64,000 bases of DNA from Marinirhabdus sp050859505 (GCF_050859505.1 NZ_CP193934.1:2232001-2296000), one strand, 5' to 3'; positions 48,047 to 56,808 are shown, counted from the first letter of the stretch. The notes: generated by a model from the letters alone, not told the origin. Numbers and translations are program-made.

Positions 48047-48595
48047 TTATTTCATCTTATCTTTCTTCATTTTCATTTTGTCCTTTTTCATTTTATTTTT
48101 GGTGTTTTCATCAATTTTAATTTTATAGACGTAATTCATCACACCATCATTATCCGGGTCATAACTTTCAACTACAAAATCTCCGTCTGCGTTAAAATAT
48201 CCAAAAGAACTAGTATCTTCTTGCGTATAGATATAATACCCTTTTTGTGAAGTAGGATATAATCTCGCTACTTTTACATTATCGTTTTTTCTATCTACAA
48301 TAGAATACCCTTTGTTTTCTGGTACAAATCTGTAAGAAAGACCATTATAATTATAATCTATATCTGTAGTTACAGTTGCAGGTGACATAATAGTATTAAA
48401 ATTCTGATTAGAAACTCTTTTTCCTAATGCCAAATCTTCTTTTATTTTTGTCTTAACCGTTTTAGAGGTTACGTTTTCACCATCATTATCTGTAATAACA
48501 GTTTTTTTTACGGTTTTCACTTCATTTTCGTTTGTGTTTTGTGCAATTCCTGTTGAAAAAATCGCCAAAGCAGCTATTATCATTATCTTTTTCAT
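48047..48595 (-). CDS. secreted protein with Lys/Met-rich tail, unknown function
   Basis: A 182-residue protein with a signal peptide (1-18, KKIMIIAALAIFSTGIAQ). The mature part opens with a Thr/Lys/Val-rich stretch (EVKTVKKTVITDNDGENVTSKTVKTKIKED). A beta-rich domain follows (YRFVPENKGYSIVDRKNDNVKVARLYP, FGYFNADGDFVVESYDPDNDGVMNYVYK), and the end is a run of KDKMKMKK-type repeats. The gene at 50522 starts with a similar TTKKVRVTDNNQITTKTV stretch, so the two may be distant relatives. The ATG at 48595 fits the signal peptide. Not recognised. Confidence 0.72.
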   Translation of the reverse strand: MKKIMIIAALAIFSTGIAQNTNENEVKTVKKTVITDNDGENVTSKTVKTKIKEDLALGKRVSNQNFNTIMSPATVTTDIDYNYNGLSYRFVPENKGYSIVDRKNDNVKVARLYPTSQKGYYIYTQEDTSSFGYFNADGDFVVESYDPDNDGVMNYVYKIKIDENTKNKMKKDKMKMKKDKMK

Positions 48596-48767
48596 GATGT
48601 TTTTATTTTTATAATTAATACAAAACAAATGTACATAGTAGGGTTGTTAACTCGTCCTAATGCATTGACAACCCTTTGCTAAAATCTAGGTTTATGATAC
48701 GGTTTTAATATAAATTAACTTAAAATCATCATTATATATACCCGCTTCAGATTTTTTGTACCTTAGT

Positions 48768-49634
48768 ATGATGCCATACTGGGTACATATTACTATTTGG
48801 GTTATTGCTGTTTACATAGCAATTAGCGTGTTATTATATTATTTGCAGGACTATTTTTTGTTTAAACCAGAGAAACTTCCAAAAAACTTTATATTTAATT
48901 ATGAAAATCAAGAAGTCGAAGAGTACAATCTTACAACAGAGGATGGAGCTACTATAAACGGACTTCATTTTAAAGCTAAAAGATCACGCGGTGTGGTGCT
49001 TTATCTCAAGGGGAATAGTAAAAGTATGAAGGGCTGGGGTAAGTTTGCTGTAGACTTTACACGTCACGGCTACGATGTAATTATGGTAGATTATCGTGGC
49101 TTTGGTAAAAGTATTGGGAAGCGAACTCAGGAAAATTTAAAAAAAGACCTGCAGTATGTGTACGATGCAATAAAGGAACGTGTCCCCGAAGAATATATCG
49201 TTTTATATGGAAGGTCTTTAGGTTCTGGTTTTGCTACAAAATTGGCTTCAATGAACCATCCTAAAATGCTTATCCTGGATGCTCCTTATTATAGTTTATT
49301 GAAAGTAACAGGTCGTTATATAGCTTTTATGCCACTTTCTATTTTGCTGAAATATCCTATGCCTACCTATAAATGGCTACAATATGTAACCTGTCCTATT
49401 CATATTATTCACGGTACAAATGATACGCTAATTCCTTTTAAGAGTAGTGTGAAATTATCTAAGATTAATTCCTCCCGAACGCGACTATGGCCAGTTATAG
49501 ATGGCGGTCATAAAAACTTAAATAATTTTGAATCGTATCACGATATGTTAAAACAGATTATTAATTTTGAGGAAGAAAAAATAGATTTATCTACCACCAG
49601 TTTTAGGGTGAAACATTCTGCAAAAAGGGCTTAA
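48768..49634 (+). CDS. membrane-anchored alpha/beta hydrolase (copy 1, altered oxyanion motif)
   Basis: A 288-residue hydrolase with an N-terminal membrane helix (about 5-24, WVHITIWVIAVYIAISVLLYYL). The nucleophile elbow is GRSLGSG, the acidic residue lies in HGTNDTLIP and the His in GGHKNL, the BEM46/YfgM-like order. The usual HGN oxyanion-hole motif reads KGN here (LYLKGNSKS), whereas the neighbouring copy keeps HGN. It is a likely envelope-anchored esterase or thioesterase. The start is the first of two adjacent ATG codons (48768, 48771); a TTG further upstream is unlikely. The paralogue begins 12 bases downstream. Confidence 0.85.
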   Translation: MMPYWVHITIWVIAVYIAISVLLYYLQDYFLFKPEKLPKNFIFNYENQEVEEYNLTTEDGATINGLHFKAKRSRGVVLYLKGNSKSMKGWGKFAVDFTRHGYDVIMVDYRGFGKSIGKRTQENLKKDLQYVYDAIKERVPEEYIVLYGRSLGSGFATKLASMNHPKMLILDAPYYSLLKVTGRYIAFMPLSILLKYPMPTYKWLQYVTCPIHIIHGTNDTLIPFKSSVKLSKINSSRTRLWPVIDGGHKNLNNFESYHDMLKQIINFEEEKIDLSTTSFRVKHSAKRA

Positions 49635-49646
49635 TAGTTGAAGAAA

Positions 49647-50462
49647 ATGAAAAATTTTTTAAAATTTCTACTTGCTATTCTTATAATTTGTTCACTTACC
49701 ATTGGAGGCCTGTATTTGTTTCAAGAAAAATTTATTTTCCTTCCTAAAGATTTAGATCAGGATTACACCTATAATTTTCCTTCATTAGCAACTAACGTTA
49801 CCTTTGAAGAACTATTTATAGATACCCAAGATGGAGCCCGCTTAAATGCACTCTATTTTAAAGTTGATACGCCTAAGGGGTTGGTCGTATATTTTCATGG
49901 AAATGCCCATAATTTATCCAAATGGGGAGCCATCGCTTCTCAATTTACGCAACATAATTTTAATGTAATTATGTTAGACTACCGTGGATATGGAAAAAGC
50001 ACAGGAAAACGTAGCGAACTAGCCATGTACCAAGACGCCCTAGTTTTTTATAAGAAAGCAAATGAATTATTTCCAGAATCACAAACAACTGTCTATGGTA
50101 GATCTTTGGGAGCCACATTTGCAACGTATGTGGCTTCTAAAAATAAACCCCGAAAACTGATTTTAGAATCGCCATTTTATAGTTTGACCGATGTTTTAAA
50201 AATTCGATACCCCTATTTGCCAGCCGAAAAGCTATTAAAATATAATTTTAATACAGGAGATTTTGTGAATGGCGTCACCTCTAGGGTTACAATTATACAT
50301 GGTACTGAAGATGGGGTGGTTCCATTTAAATCTGGAGAAAAACTATTTAAAGTGTTTCCAGAAGATTTTCGAAAAATGATACAAATAAAAGGTGGTAAGC
50401 ATAACGATTTGGCCACATTTCCAGAATTTGCTATTGGACTTTATGGCGAATTAAGCTATTAA
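49647..50462 (+). CDS. membrane-anchored alpha/beta hydrolase (copy 2)
   Basis: A 271-residue paralogue of the preceding gene, 12 bases downstream. It has an N-terminal helix (about 3-24, FLKFLLAILIICSLTIGGLYLF), FHGNAHNLSKWG as the oxyanion-hole region, GRSLGAT as the nucleophile elbow, HGTEDGVVPF with the acidic residue and GGKHNDL with the His. Both genes share the YRGxGKSxGKR stretch. The start is the ATG at 49647; an in-frame TTG nine bases earlier is less likely. Substrate unknown. The pair forms a short operon closed by a bidirectional terminator. Confidence 0.87.
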   Translation: MKNFLKFLLAILIICSLTIGGLYLFQEKFIFLPKDLDQDYTYNFPSLATNVTFEELFIDTQDGARLNALYFKVDTPKGLVVYFHGNAHNLSKWGAIASQFTQHNFNVIMLDYRGYGKSTGKRSELAMYQDALVFYKKANELFPESQTTVYGRSLGATFATYVASKNKPRKLILESPFYSLTDVLKIRYPYLPAEKLLKYNFNTGDFVNGVTSRVTIIHGTEDGVVPFKSGEKLFKVFPEDFRKMIQIKGGKHNDLATFPEFAIGLYGELSY

Positions 50463-50471
50463 AATGTCAAC

Positions 50472-50501
50472 AAAAAAACCCACCAAGATTGGTGGGTTCT
50501 T
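50472..50501. terminator. bidirectional terminator between convergent genes
   Basis: AACCCACCAA (50477-50486) pairs with TTGGTGGGTT (50489-50498), with A-rich and T-rich flanks. Confidence 0.9.
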
Positions 50502-50521
50502 TCTATATTTTAAACTAATAC

Positions 50522-51016
50522 TTAGTTAATTCCGTCGCCATCAGGGTCTTTTTTTAATTTTGACATTCCTTTTGGGCGCGCTTGTAATTCCATTCTTCTT
50601 TTTTCAAGATCGGCCATCATTTTCTTTTTAATTGCATCTAATGCCATTTTTTCTTTTTGAGCTAATTCCATTTGCATTTGCTTAGATTTTTCTAAATTCA
50701 TTTGCTGAACTTTCATTTTTTGAGCAACCTCCATTTTATTGGTTACGTTTTCGGCATTGTTTTCACCAACAACCTCAGTTCTATCAGCATTCAGTTTGGT
50801 TACTTTCTTAGCCTGATCTTCCATGTTATTATCATCAACCATAATCACATCTATTTCAGAATCGATATCTTCAACAGTTTTAGTTGTAATTTGATTGTTA
50901 TCTGTTACACGTACTTTTTTAGTTGTTGTTTTTTTCTGTACATCTTTTTGAACTTGTGCATTTACAGCAACTGTAGACAGTAGTGCGATACAAAGTAAAC
51001 TTACTATAGTTTTCAT
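50522..51016 (-). CDS. secreted Lys/Met/Gln-rich helical protein, unknown function
   Basis: A 164-residue protein with a signal peptide (1-20, ending AVNA-Q). The first mature part (about 22-55) is Thr/Lys/Val-rich (KKTTTKKVRVTDNNQITTKTV), like the start of the secreted protein at 48047. From about 85 onward it is a long charged helix rich in Met, Gln, Lys and Glu (MEVAQKMKVQQMNLEKSKQMQMELAQ), probably a coiled coil. It ends in DPDGDGIN, a short acidic segment resembling a calcium-binding repeat. Not recognised; single gene, convergent with the hydrolase pair. Confidence 0.68.
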   Translation of the reverse strand: MKTIVSLLCIALLSTVAVNAQVQKDVQKKTTTKKVRVTDNNQITTKTVEDIDSEIDVIMVDDNNMEDQAKKVTKLNADRTEVVGENNAENVTNKMEVAQKMKVQQMNLEKSKQMQMELAQKEKMALDAIKKKMMADLEKRRMELQARPKGMSKLKKDPDGDGIN

Positions 51017-51152
51017 AATTATTGGTTTTAGATATTAGATTCTACCAAATGTAGTGCATCACTTGTTAAATAACTGCTAAAGGCTACTCAAAGTTTTCCT
51101 ATTTTTAAGCATATCGCGTTGTAGAATATACGCATGTATCCGAACTATACCG

Positions 51153-51160
51153 TATATTTG
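51153..51160 (+). promoter_or_regulatory. -7 promoter element for ychF
   Basis: TATATTTG matches TAnnTTTG. The closest TTG upstream is about 31 bases away, too far for a good -33 element. It predicts a leader of about 40 bases before the ATG at 51203. Confidence 0.5.
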
Positions 51161-51202
51161 CCCGCTAAAATAGCCACATTGCTATAGAAAAGAATAGAAT
51201 TC

Positions 51203-52297
51203 ATGAAAGCAGGAATCGTAGGATTGCCAAATGTAGGAAAATCCACCCTTTTTAATTGTTTGTCAAATGCCAAAGCACAGAGCGCAAACTTCCCATTTTG
51301 TACCATTGAACCCAATATAGGCGTAGTAAACGTTCCAGATAGCCGTTTAGTGAAATTGGAAGAATTAGTAAATCCAGAACGGGTTTTGCCCGCAACGGTT
51401 GAGATTGTGGATATTGCAGGCCTAGTAAAAGGGGCGAGTAAAGGAGAAGGATTAGGAAATCAGTTTTTGGGGAATATTCGTGAAACAGATGCTATTTTGC
51501 ACGTACTCCGTTGTTTTGATGATGATAATATAATTCATGTAGACGGTAGTGTAGATCCTATTCGGGATAAAGAAACCATTGATATTGAATTACAATTAAA
51601 AGATCTTGATACGGTCGATAAAAAACTTGAAAAAGTAAAACGCGCTTCAAGAACAGGTAACAAAGAGGCTCAAAAGGAAGAAGTTATTCTTCTAAAAATA
51701 AAAGAAGGCTTAGAGAAAGGAATTTCTGTACGTGCTATTACGATCGCTAAAGATGATAGAGAAGAGTTTGTAAAACCATTGCAGTTTATTACAGATAAAC
51801 CAGTGATGTATGTTTGTAATGTAGACGAAAATGCCGCAGCAAATGGAAATGCATACGTAGACCGTGTTAAAGAAGCCGTAGCCAACGAAAATGCCGAAGT
51901 AGTTATTCTAGCAGTAGGTACAGAAGCAGACATTACCGAATTAGAAACCTTTGAAGAACGCCAAATGTTCTTAGAAGATTTAGGCTTGCAGGAACCTGGT
52001 TCTGCGAAATTAATTCGTGGTGCTTATAATTTATTGAACTTACAGACCTACTTTACAGCAGGAGTAAAGGAAGTGCGGGCATGGACTATCCCTGTTGGTT
52101 CTACGGCTCCGCAGGCAGCCGGAGTAATTCATACCGATTTTGAAAAAGGTTTTATACGTGCCGAAGTAATAAAATATGCAGACTACGTACAATTTGGTAG
52201 TGAAGCTAAAGTAAAAGAAGCAGGAAAAATGGGTGTTGAAGGGAAAGAATACGTCGTGAAAGATGGCGATGTGATGCACTTTAGATTTAATGTGTAA
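51203..52297 (+). CDS. ychF: YchF/OLA1 redox-regulated ATPase
   Basis: A 364-residue P-loop protein of the Obg family that hydrolyses ATP and binds ribosomes. G1 is GLPNVGKSTLF, G3 is DIAGLVKGASKGEGLGN, and the G4 motif is NVDENAA in place of NKxD, the change that makes YchF prefer ATP. A coiled coil (about 125-175, KDLDTVDKKLEKVKRASRT) and a C-terminal TGS domain (ITxVGxxAPxxAGVIHTDFEKGFIRAEV) complete the family plan. The gene is alone and followed by a 435-base gap. Confidence 0.95.
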   Translation: MKAGIVGLPNVGKSTLFNCLSNAKAQSANFPFCTIEPNIGVVNVPDSRLVKLEELVNPERVLPATVEIVDIAGLVKGASKGEGLGNQFLGNIRETDAILHVLRCFDDDNIIHVDGSVDPIRDKETIDIELQLKDLDTVDKKLEKVKRASRTGNKEAQKEEVILLKIKEGLEKGISVRAITIAKDDREEFVKPLQFITDKPVMYVCNVDENAAANGNAYVDRVKEAVANENAEVVILAVGTEADITELETFEERQMFLEDLGLQEPGSAKLIRGAYNLLNLQTYFTAGVKEVRAWTIPVGSTAPQAAGVIHTDFEKGFIRAEVIKYADYVQFGSEAKVKEAGKMGVEGKEYVVKDGDVMHFRFNV

Positions 52298-52732
52298 ATT
52301 GGGTTGTGTAGGGTAGTTGCTTAATTTAAGAGTCTATTTAGCAATTAACTCCAGTATCATAAATTCGTTAAAATTTCCGGAAATACCTGCACGGGCTATT
52401 AAGCGTATACCTATATTGCTATTTCTCTGTTTTAGAGTATACCTATCTCAATTTATTCCATTGCATCCTCCTGCGTTATTGAAACACAACGTATTTAGCT
52501 AAAAAAATCTGTTTAGTCTCAAAAATTTGGGTATCTCTCCTCTGTGGTGGGGTATGTGGCCAGTACCTATTAAAAAAAATTATTAAAACTTTCAATTACC
52601 ATTGAATTTTGTTACAAAGAGTAATAACTCAATATGGTCGTATCCAAAAGGAGTATCTTCAAAATTTTACTTTATTTATAGCCGTATTTAAAGGAAATTT
52701 TATTTATTCCTAAGTGAAAAAAAATTGTAAAC
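52298..52732. other. 435-bp gap without a recognisable gene
   Basis: No ORF here has a supported product. GTATACCTAT occurs twice (52405-52414 and 52437-52446, 32 bases apart), and TACCT-like pieces recur nearby. The stretch 52600-52732 is very AT-rich. Neither neighbour shows a terminator in the expected place, so the gap could hold a small regulatory RNA or a binding region. Confidence 0.5.
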
Positions 52733-53290
52733 TTATTTTTTCCACTTAATATTACACCCCATACTCGGTTTTTGTTCTTTGCGTTGCGGATTATTATTTA
52801 GAATATTATCTATTGCTTCGCGAAGGTCTCTACCGTTTACAGGAATTCCATTGCCAGGACGGCTATTGTCTAACTGGCCTCTGTATACAAGTTTTAAATC
52901 TGCATCAAACAAATAGAAATCTGGCGTGCAGGCAGCATGATAGGCTTTTGCTATTTCTTGGGTTTCGTCAAAGAGGTAAGGGAAGGGATAGTTTTCTTTT
53001 CTTGCAACGTCCCACATATATTGCGGAGCGTCTTGGGGATAGTTTTCAGCATCATTACTGCTTATGGCTACAAAACCGAAACCAGTAACACGGTAATCGT
53101 TTGCCAAGCGTACCAACTCTTCGTTTACGTGCTTTACAAAAGGACAGTGGTTGCATATAAACATGACCACAGTACCTTTTTCACCACGAACATCCTGTAA
53201 TCCAACAGGTTTATTGGTAACAGCGTCTATCAAGATAAAATCTGGAGCTTGGGTGTCCAAGGGCAACATTGTAGAAGGTGTTAAGGCCAT
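52733..53290 (-). CDS. thioredoxin-fold redoxin (AhpC/TSA-like)
   Basis: A 185-residue soluble protein. The thioredoxin fold is marked by VVMFICNHCPFVKHVNEEL, where C-x-x-C in CNHC is the redox site, followed by VAISSNDAENYPQDAP. It lacks the peroxidatic PxxxTxxC of peroxiredoxins. Family members are described as thioredoxin-like or AhpC/TSA domain proteins, sometimes with a signal sequence; here none is clear (ALTPSTMLPLDTQAP). It may reduce an envelope or cytosolic partner. Convergent with nothing; single gene. Confidence 0.85.
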   Translation of the reverse strand: MALTPSTMLPLDTQAPDFILIDAVTNKPVGLQDVRGEKGTVVMFICNHCPFVKHVNEELVRLANDYRVTGFGFVAISSNDAENYPQDAPQYMWDVARKENYPFPYLFDETQEIAKAYHAACTPDFYLFDADLKLVYRGQLDNSRPGNGIPVNGRDLREAIDNILNNNPQRKEQKPSMGCNIKWKK

Positions 53291-53444
53291 ACTTAGGTTT
53301 TTAAATTAGAAAGACGTTTCCTTACAAAGATACAATTCTGAGTGTTCTCTAAATGAGTACTTACTTTTTATAAATTATTAAACATTTTATAAAAATTTGA
53401 ATGTCTGTATTAACCTATGTACCTTTAGTAAAAACTAACATAGT

Positions 53445-53759
53445 ATGGACAAAGGATATAGTTCGCTCTCTGTAGCGATAGCACAATTGCAAAATGAAGG
53501 ATATACCGAGGATTTTAATCTGGTTGAAGATGGTATAGAATCCAAGGGCTTAAAAAAACAATGGAAAGCAGGTGACTGCGAGGTGGTACGGTACTTTCGG
53601 TTTGAAGGCATGACAGATCCAGGTGATAGTTCCATTTTATATGCCCTTGAAACTACCGATGGCAGGAAAGGATTGCTGGTAGATAATTACAGTGCTGCTG
53701 GAACGTATATCTCTGAAGAAATGCGGAAAAAACTTACTATTACACATCGTGATGAATAA
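53445..53759 (+). CDS. small conserved protein, mislabelled PRPP-synthetase group
   Basis: A 104-residue soluble protein. FRFEGMTDPGDSSILYALET and KGLLVDNYSAAGTYISEEMRKKL are the conserved marks of a Bacteroidota family that carries the propagated name phosphoribosylpyrophosphate synthetase, although it is far too short for that enzyme and shows no PRPP motif. The N-terminal part starts with YSSLSVAIAQLQNEGYTEDFNL. The stop overlaps the ATG of the CsaA-like gene (TGATGAATAA region), so the two are translationally coupled. Function unknown. Confidence 0.78.
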   Translation: MDKGYSSLSVAIAQLQNEGYTEDFNLVEDGIESKGLKKQWKAGDCEVVRYFRFEGMTDPGDSSILYALETTDGRKGLLVDNYSAAGTYISEEMRKKLTITHRDE

Positions 53760-54087
53760 TTTGTCTTGGCAAGATTTTGAAAAAGTAGATATGCGTGTTG
53801 GGACAATAGTAGAGGCAACCAATTTTGCAGAAGCACGAAATCCTTCTTTTAAATTGAAAATTGACTTCGGAAATCCAATCGGAGTATTAAAATCTTCTGC
53901 TCAAATTACAACCTTGTATACCCTTAAAGAACTTATAGGAAAGCAAGTAATAGCGGTAGTCAATTTTCCGAAGAAACAAATAGGGCCTTTAATGAGTGAA
54001 TGTTTGGTATTGGGTGCTGTAGATGGTAAAGATGTAACTTTATTGCAGCCCAACAAAGACACTCCCAATGGGCTTAGAATTTCATAA
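53752..54087 (+). CDS. CsaA-like tRNA-binding protein
   Basis: A 111-residue protein with the EMAP/tRNA-binding OB fold: WQDFEKVDMRVGTIVEATNFAEARNPSFKLKIDFG, then SSAQITTLYTLKELIGKQVIAVVNFPKKQIGPLMSECLVLGA and a GLRIS end. CsaA dimers bind tRNA and have been described as chaperone-like. The ATG at 53752 starts the conserved SWQDF; an upstream in-frame start would run back through the previous gene. It overlaps that gene by eight bases. Confidence 0.88.
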   Translation: MNNLSWQDFEKVDMRVGTIVEATNFAEARNPSFKLKIDFGNPIGVLKSSAQITTLYTLKELIGKQVIAVVNFPKKQIGPLMSECLVLGAVDGKDVTLLQPNKDTPNGLRIS

Positions 54088-54094
54088 TAGTTTG

Positions 54095-55273
54095 TTACAA
54101 AGTATCACTTTTATTTATATTTAGTCGAAGTGAGATTAAACCGAAAACACTTCCAAGACCTAGTACAACAAACAAATATTGAGGTGCTAAAACGGTAGTT
54201 AAATAGGATACCAACTGTATACTGATTATGGAAAGAGCAAACCCAATACAATTAACTATAGTGAGCGCAGTGCCCTTGGTTGTGGGAGATGTATTTTGAG
54301 CCACCAGAGTTGAAAACATTGGAGAATCTGCTATAATCATACTACTCCAAAATAATAAAAAAGCTAAAAATATCCAGGAGTTTGCGGTGAAAAATAAAGG
54401 CGAAACCAAACAGCAAATACCAGAAACTAATAAAGCAATGGTTGCTACTTTTTTGCTTCCAAGGCTTTCAGAAAAGTATCCTGCCGCTATACAGCCCAAA
54501 CTCCCAATGCCAATGATTAGAAAAGACCAGAATGGCACGTTAATCTCGGTAGTATAATTTATAGTAGTATAAGCTTCCAGTATAAATGGGACAAACACCC
54601 AAAATGCGTATAACTCCCACATATGTCCAAAATATCCGAAGGCCGCACCACGGAAATTTTTATTTTTGAAGATTTGTTGAAGGATGCTAAAATCTAGCTT
54701 TGACGCAGCTTTCCGGTAAGGACCGTTTGGCACGAGAAGCAGTAATAACAATCCGCCCAAGCTTGCTACGGTTGAAGTACTACCAATGACCCATTTCCAA
54801 GAAATTTCAGCAGAAAATGTGTTCACAAAATGTGGAAATGCAGTTCCTACTACCAAAGCTCCTACTAGGTATCCTAAAGATTTTCCTAACCCTTTTTCAA
54901 AATAATCTGCCGCTATTTTCATCCCAATAGGATAAATTCCTGCCAAAAAGAAGCCCGTCATAAACCGAATCGTCAACAAAGAAGCCAAGGTATTTCCACC
55001 CCAAAGCATTCCAAGGTTTATAGTTGCTCCAAATAGCGCACAAATAAAAAACACTTTAGACGGTGAAAACCTATCGGCTATGGTTAATAAGGCGAAAATT
55101 AATGTCCCCAAAATAAATCCAAACTGCACTGCAGAAGTTAAATACCCTAGTACTTCTATTGGTAATTGAAATGCTTCGGTAAGTTGTGCCAACACGCCAT
55201 TGCCTGCAAACCATAAGGAGGTGCAACAAAACTGGGCAAAGACAATTATAGTGAGAATTCTTTTAGGTAGCAT
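54095..55273 (-). CDS. MFS transporter
   Basis: A 392-residue membrane transporter with about twelve helices, starting with RILTIIVFAQFCCTSLWFAGNGVLAQLTEAF. The cytosolic loop after helix 2 (TIADRFSPSKVFFICALFGATIN) corresponds to the MFS signature region, and a longer central loop (PNGPYRKAASKLDFSILQQIFKNKNFRGAAFGYFGHMWELYAF) separates the halves. The ATG at 55273 is chosen; an in-frame ATG 48 bases upstream would add a stretch that is not hydrophobic. No neighbour points to a substrate. It converges on the CsaA-like gene. Confidence 0.87.
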   Translation of the reverse strand: MLPKRILTIIVFAQFCCTSLWFAGNGVLAQLTEAFQLPIEVLGYLTSAVQFGFILGTLIFALLTIADRFSPSKVFFICALFGATINLGMLWGGNTLASLLTIRFMTGFFLAGIYPIGMKIAADYFEKGLGKSLGYLVGALVVGTAFPHFVNTFSAEISWKWVIGSTSTVASLGGLLLLLLVPNGPYRKAASKLDFSILQQIFKNKNFRGAAFGYFGHMWELYAFWVFVPFILEAYTTINYTTEINVPFWSFLIIGIGSLGCIAAGYFSESLGSKKVATIALLVSGICCLVSPLFFTANSWIFLAFLLFWSSMIIADSPMFSTLVAQNTSPTTKGTALTIVNCIGFALSIISIQLVSYLTTVLAPQYLFVVLGLGSVFGLISLRLNINKSDTL

Positions 55274-55369
55274 TCCATAAAAATACTTCTTAAAAACAAT
55301 ATGGAGCGTATTTAAAAACACTTGCTGTAAGGATATATTGTTAACTAGTATTTTAAACAGGTCTCGGTA

Positions 55370-56254
55370 TTACAAACTATCAAACTCTACAAATTCATAC
55401 TCTGGAGAACTTTCAAAGAGATTTCTTAGGATAGCGGCGTGGCCATTGCCCATAATAACCATAATTCTATCATCCGGACTTTCAGTAATACCAATGATAT
55501 TTCTAAAAATACGAAGATTTCGGTTATACCACCAAATGGAGAGATGGTCTGCACCTTGATTATTTTCGGTTTTAAAATTTCCGAGTAAATAAATACCATA
55601 GCCATATTGATGAGATTCTTTGGAATTCATATATTTAAAATAATCTGTCAGCTTTATTTTTGGAATAAGCTTGTCGTCATACGCCATCCAATTCTCAAAA
55701 CCTTTCCAAAGTGGCTCTTTATAATCCCAATTTACATCGCCTGTAATTTTTTTTAGGTAAATAGAATCTTTTCCATACAAATCTCCACTCAAGGAATAAG
55801 CGTTTACCTGATACAATGTGTCTAATCCTAATTCTGTAGCTGTTCTCATTGCTAATTGGTAGCGCTCATCTCGTTTATCTCTATACTTTCCTTCACCATA
55901 TTCACGTAATTTTTTTGTGGCATTCCAGTTTGGGTTTGCTTCAATGGCTATTTTGGTGGGTTTAAACTTTTTGATGTAGGCTATCAATTCTGAAACTTCA
56001 GATTTTTTTGGCTCTTTAAGTACGTCTATCTGGTCTTCTGGAGTTGTTTTGTGACTATCTAAACCTGGATAGTCAAAATGAAAGGTACCTACCACCAATA
56101 CTTTTGCCTTTTGTGACGGAAAGAAATCGGCTGGGGTTTTTAACGTATCTAGCACAGATCTTTGTAATGCTTCGGAAGGGGGAGTCTTTTTTTTATCATT
56201 TTCCGAACAAGAAATAAGAAGGAATAGGACTGGTAATAATAAATAATGTTTCAT
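55370..56254 (-). CDS. DUF5694 lipoprotein, TraB/Tiki-like
   Basis: A 294-residue lipoprotein (signal ending LLISC, lipid Cys at 16). After a short linker, VLVVGTFHFDYPG near 55, KPTKIAIEANPNW and MGNGHAAILRNLFE near the C-terminus form a GTxH...ExN...GxxH set, the pattern of TraB/Tiki-type metalloproteases or EreA-like folds. The catalytic activity is not established for DUF5694. It is probably on the periplasmic face or the cell surface. It lies 97 bases from the MFS gene on the same strand; its promoter must be in the 209 bases before the small-ORF unit. Confidence 0.75.
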   Translation of the reverse strand: MKHYLLLPVLFLLISCSENDKKKTPPSEALQRSVLDTLKTPADFFPSQKAKVLVVGTFHFDYPGLDSHKTTPEDQIDVLKEPKKSEVSELIAYIKKFKPTKIAIEANPNWNATKKLREYGEGKYRDKRDERYQLAMRTATELGLDTLYQVNAYSLSGDLYGKDSIYLKKITGDVNWDYKEPLWKGFENWMAYDDKLIPKIKLTDYFKYMNSKESHQYGYGIYLLGNFKTENNQGADHLSIWWYNRNLRIFRNIIGITESPDDRIMVIMGNGHAAILRNLFESSPEYEFVEFDSL

Positions 56255-56463
56255 AGGTTGAATTGTTAGTTTTAATAAGGATGTGTCTTAGGTAGGAATG
56301 TTACACTTTAAATAAAAGGATTAGAATAAAAACATCCAAAACTTATAGTGTATAAAAGTGTTTAAATGTTAAAATATGTTAAATTACTACTTTGTAATGC
56401 ATAGTACTGTAACAAAATATCGAGTTGTACGTCTATTAAGTATAACCCTTTAAAACTATTATT

Positions 56464-56550
56464 ATGAGAACTTTAGACAGTAACACATTAACAGCAAGAG
56501 TAAGAACATCAAAATCATACGCTTGGAACAACAAAAGACGCTACAGATAA
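56464..56550 (+). CDS. 28-residue basic ORF
   Basis: The ORF MRTLDSNTLTARVRT... has 28 codons with seven Arg and two Lys and a clean ATG-to-TAA frame. It is the first of two tiny ORFs in a stretch that ends in a strong terminator. The upstream sequence is AT-rich as expected for Bacteroidota starts. I cannot recognise the product. The Arg/Ser-rich sequence could act as a nucleic-acid-binding peptide or a leader peptide; a non-coding RNA is the alternative. Confidence 0.5.
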   Translation: MRTLDSNTLTARVRTSKSYAWNNKRRYR

Positions 56551-56589
56551 GCTGTAGCAAAACATCAATCTATCAAAAAACGGAATGTC

Positions 56590-56727
56590 ATGAAAAAATT
56601 ATCAAATTCCTTGCGGGTTGCAGGACTGCAATCACAAAGACGTCGAATGTGTTATTTTGTTGAAGAAGCATTTCAACATTCACTGGGAGACCCCCTCTTA
56701 CGTAAGTTAGACTGCAAATTGCGGTAA
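56590..56727 (+). CDS. 45-residue basic ORF
   Basis: Second tiny ORF, 45 codons (MKKLSNSLRVAGLQSQRRRM...), beginning 39 bases after the first and ending 25 bases before the terminator stem. It is basic with an RRR stretch followed by a hydrophobic/acidic part (CYFVEEAFQHSLGDPLL). There is no signal peptide. The spacing of the two ORFs and the terminator supports a real transcript; whether both are translated is unproven. Confidence 0.5.
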   Translation: MKKLSNSLRVAGLQSQRRRMCYFVEEAFQHSLGDPLLRKLDCKLR

Positions 56728-56752
56728 GTAGTAAGCATCAATCAAAAACGAG

Positions 56753-56792
56753 AAAGCTGAATTTCCTTCATCAAGAAATTCAGCTTTTTTTT
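56753..56792 (+). terminator. strong terminator of the tiny-ORF unit
   Basis: AAAGCTGAATTTC (56753-56765), nine-base loop, GAAATTCAGCTTT (56775-56787), followed by a T-run: a 13-bp perfect stem. It also faces the 3' end of the convergent MscS gene. Confidence 0.92.
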
Positions 56793-56808
56793 ATTCAAAT
56801 ACAAAATA

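Noticed and set aside
52317..52502. 61-codon ORF in the gap after ychF
   Set aside because: It begins with TTG, has no recognisable domain and no supporting promoter or terminator.
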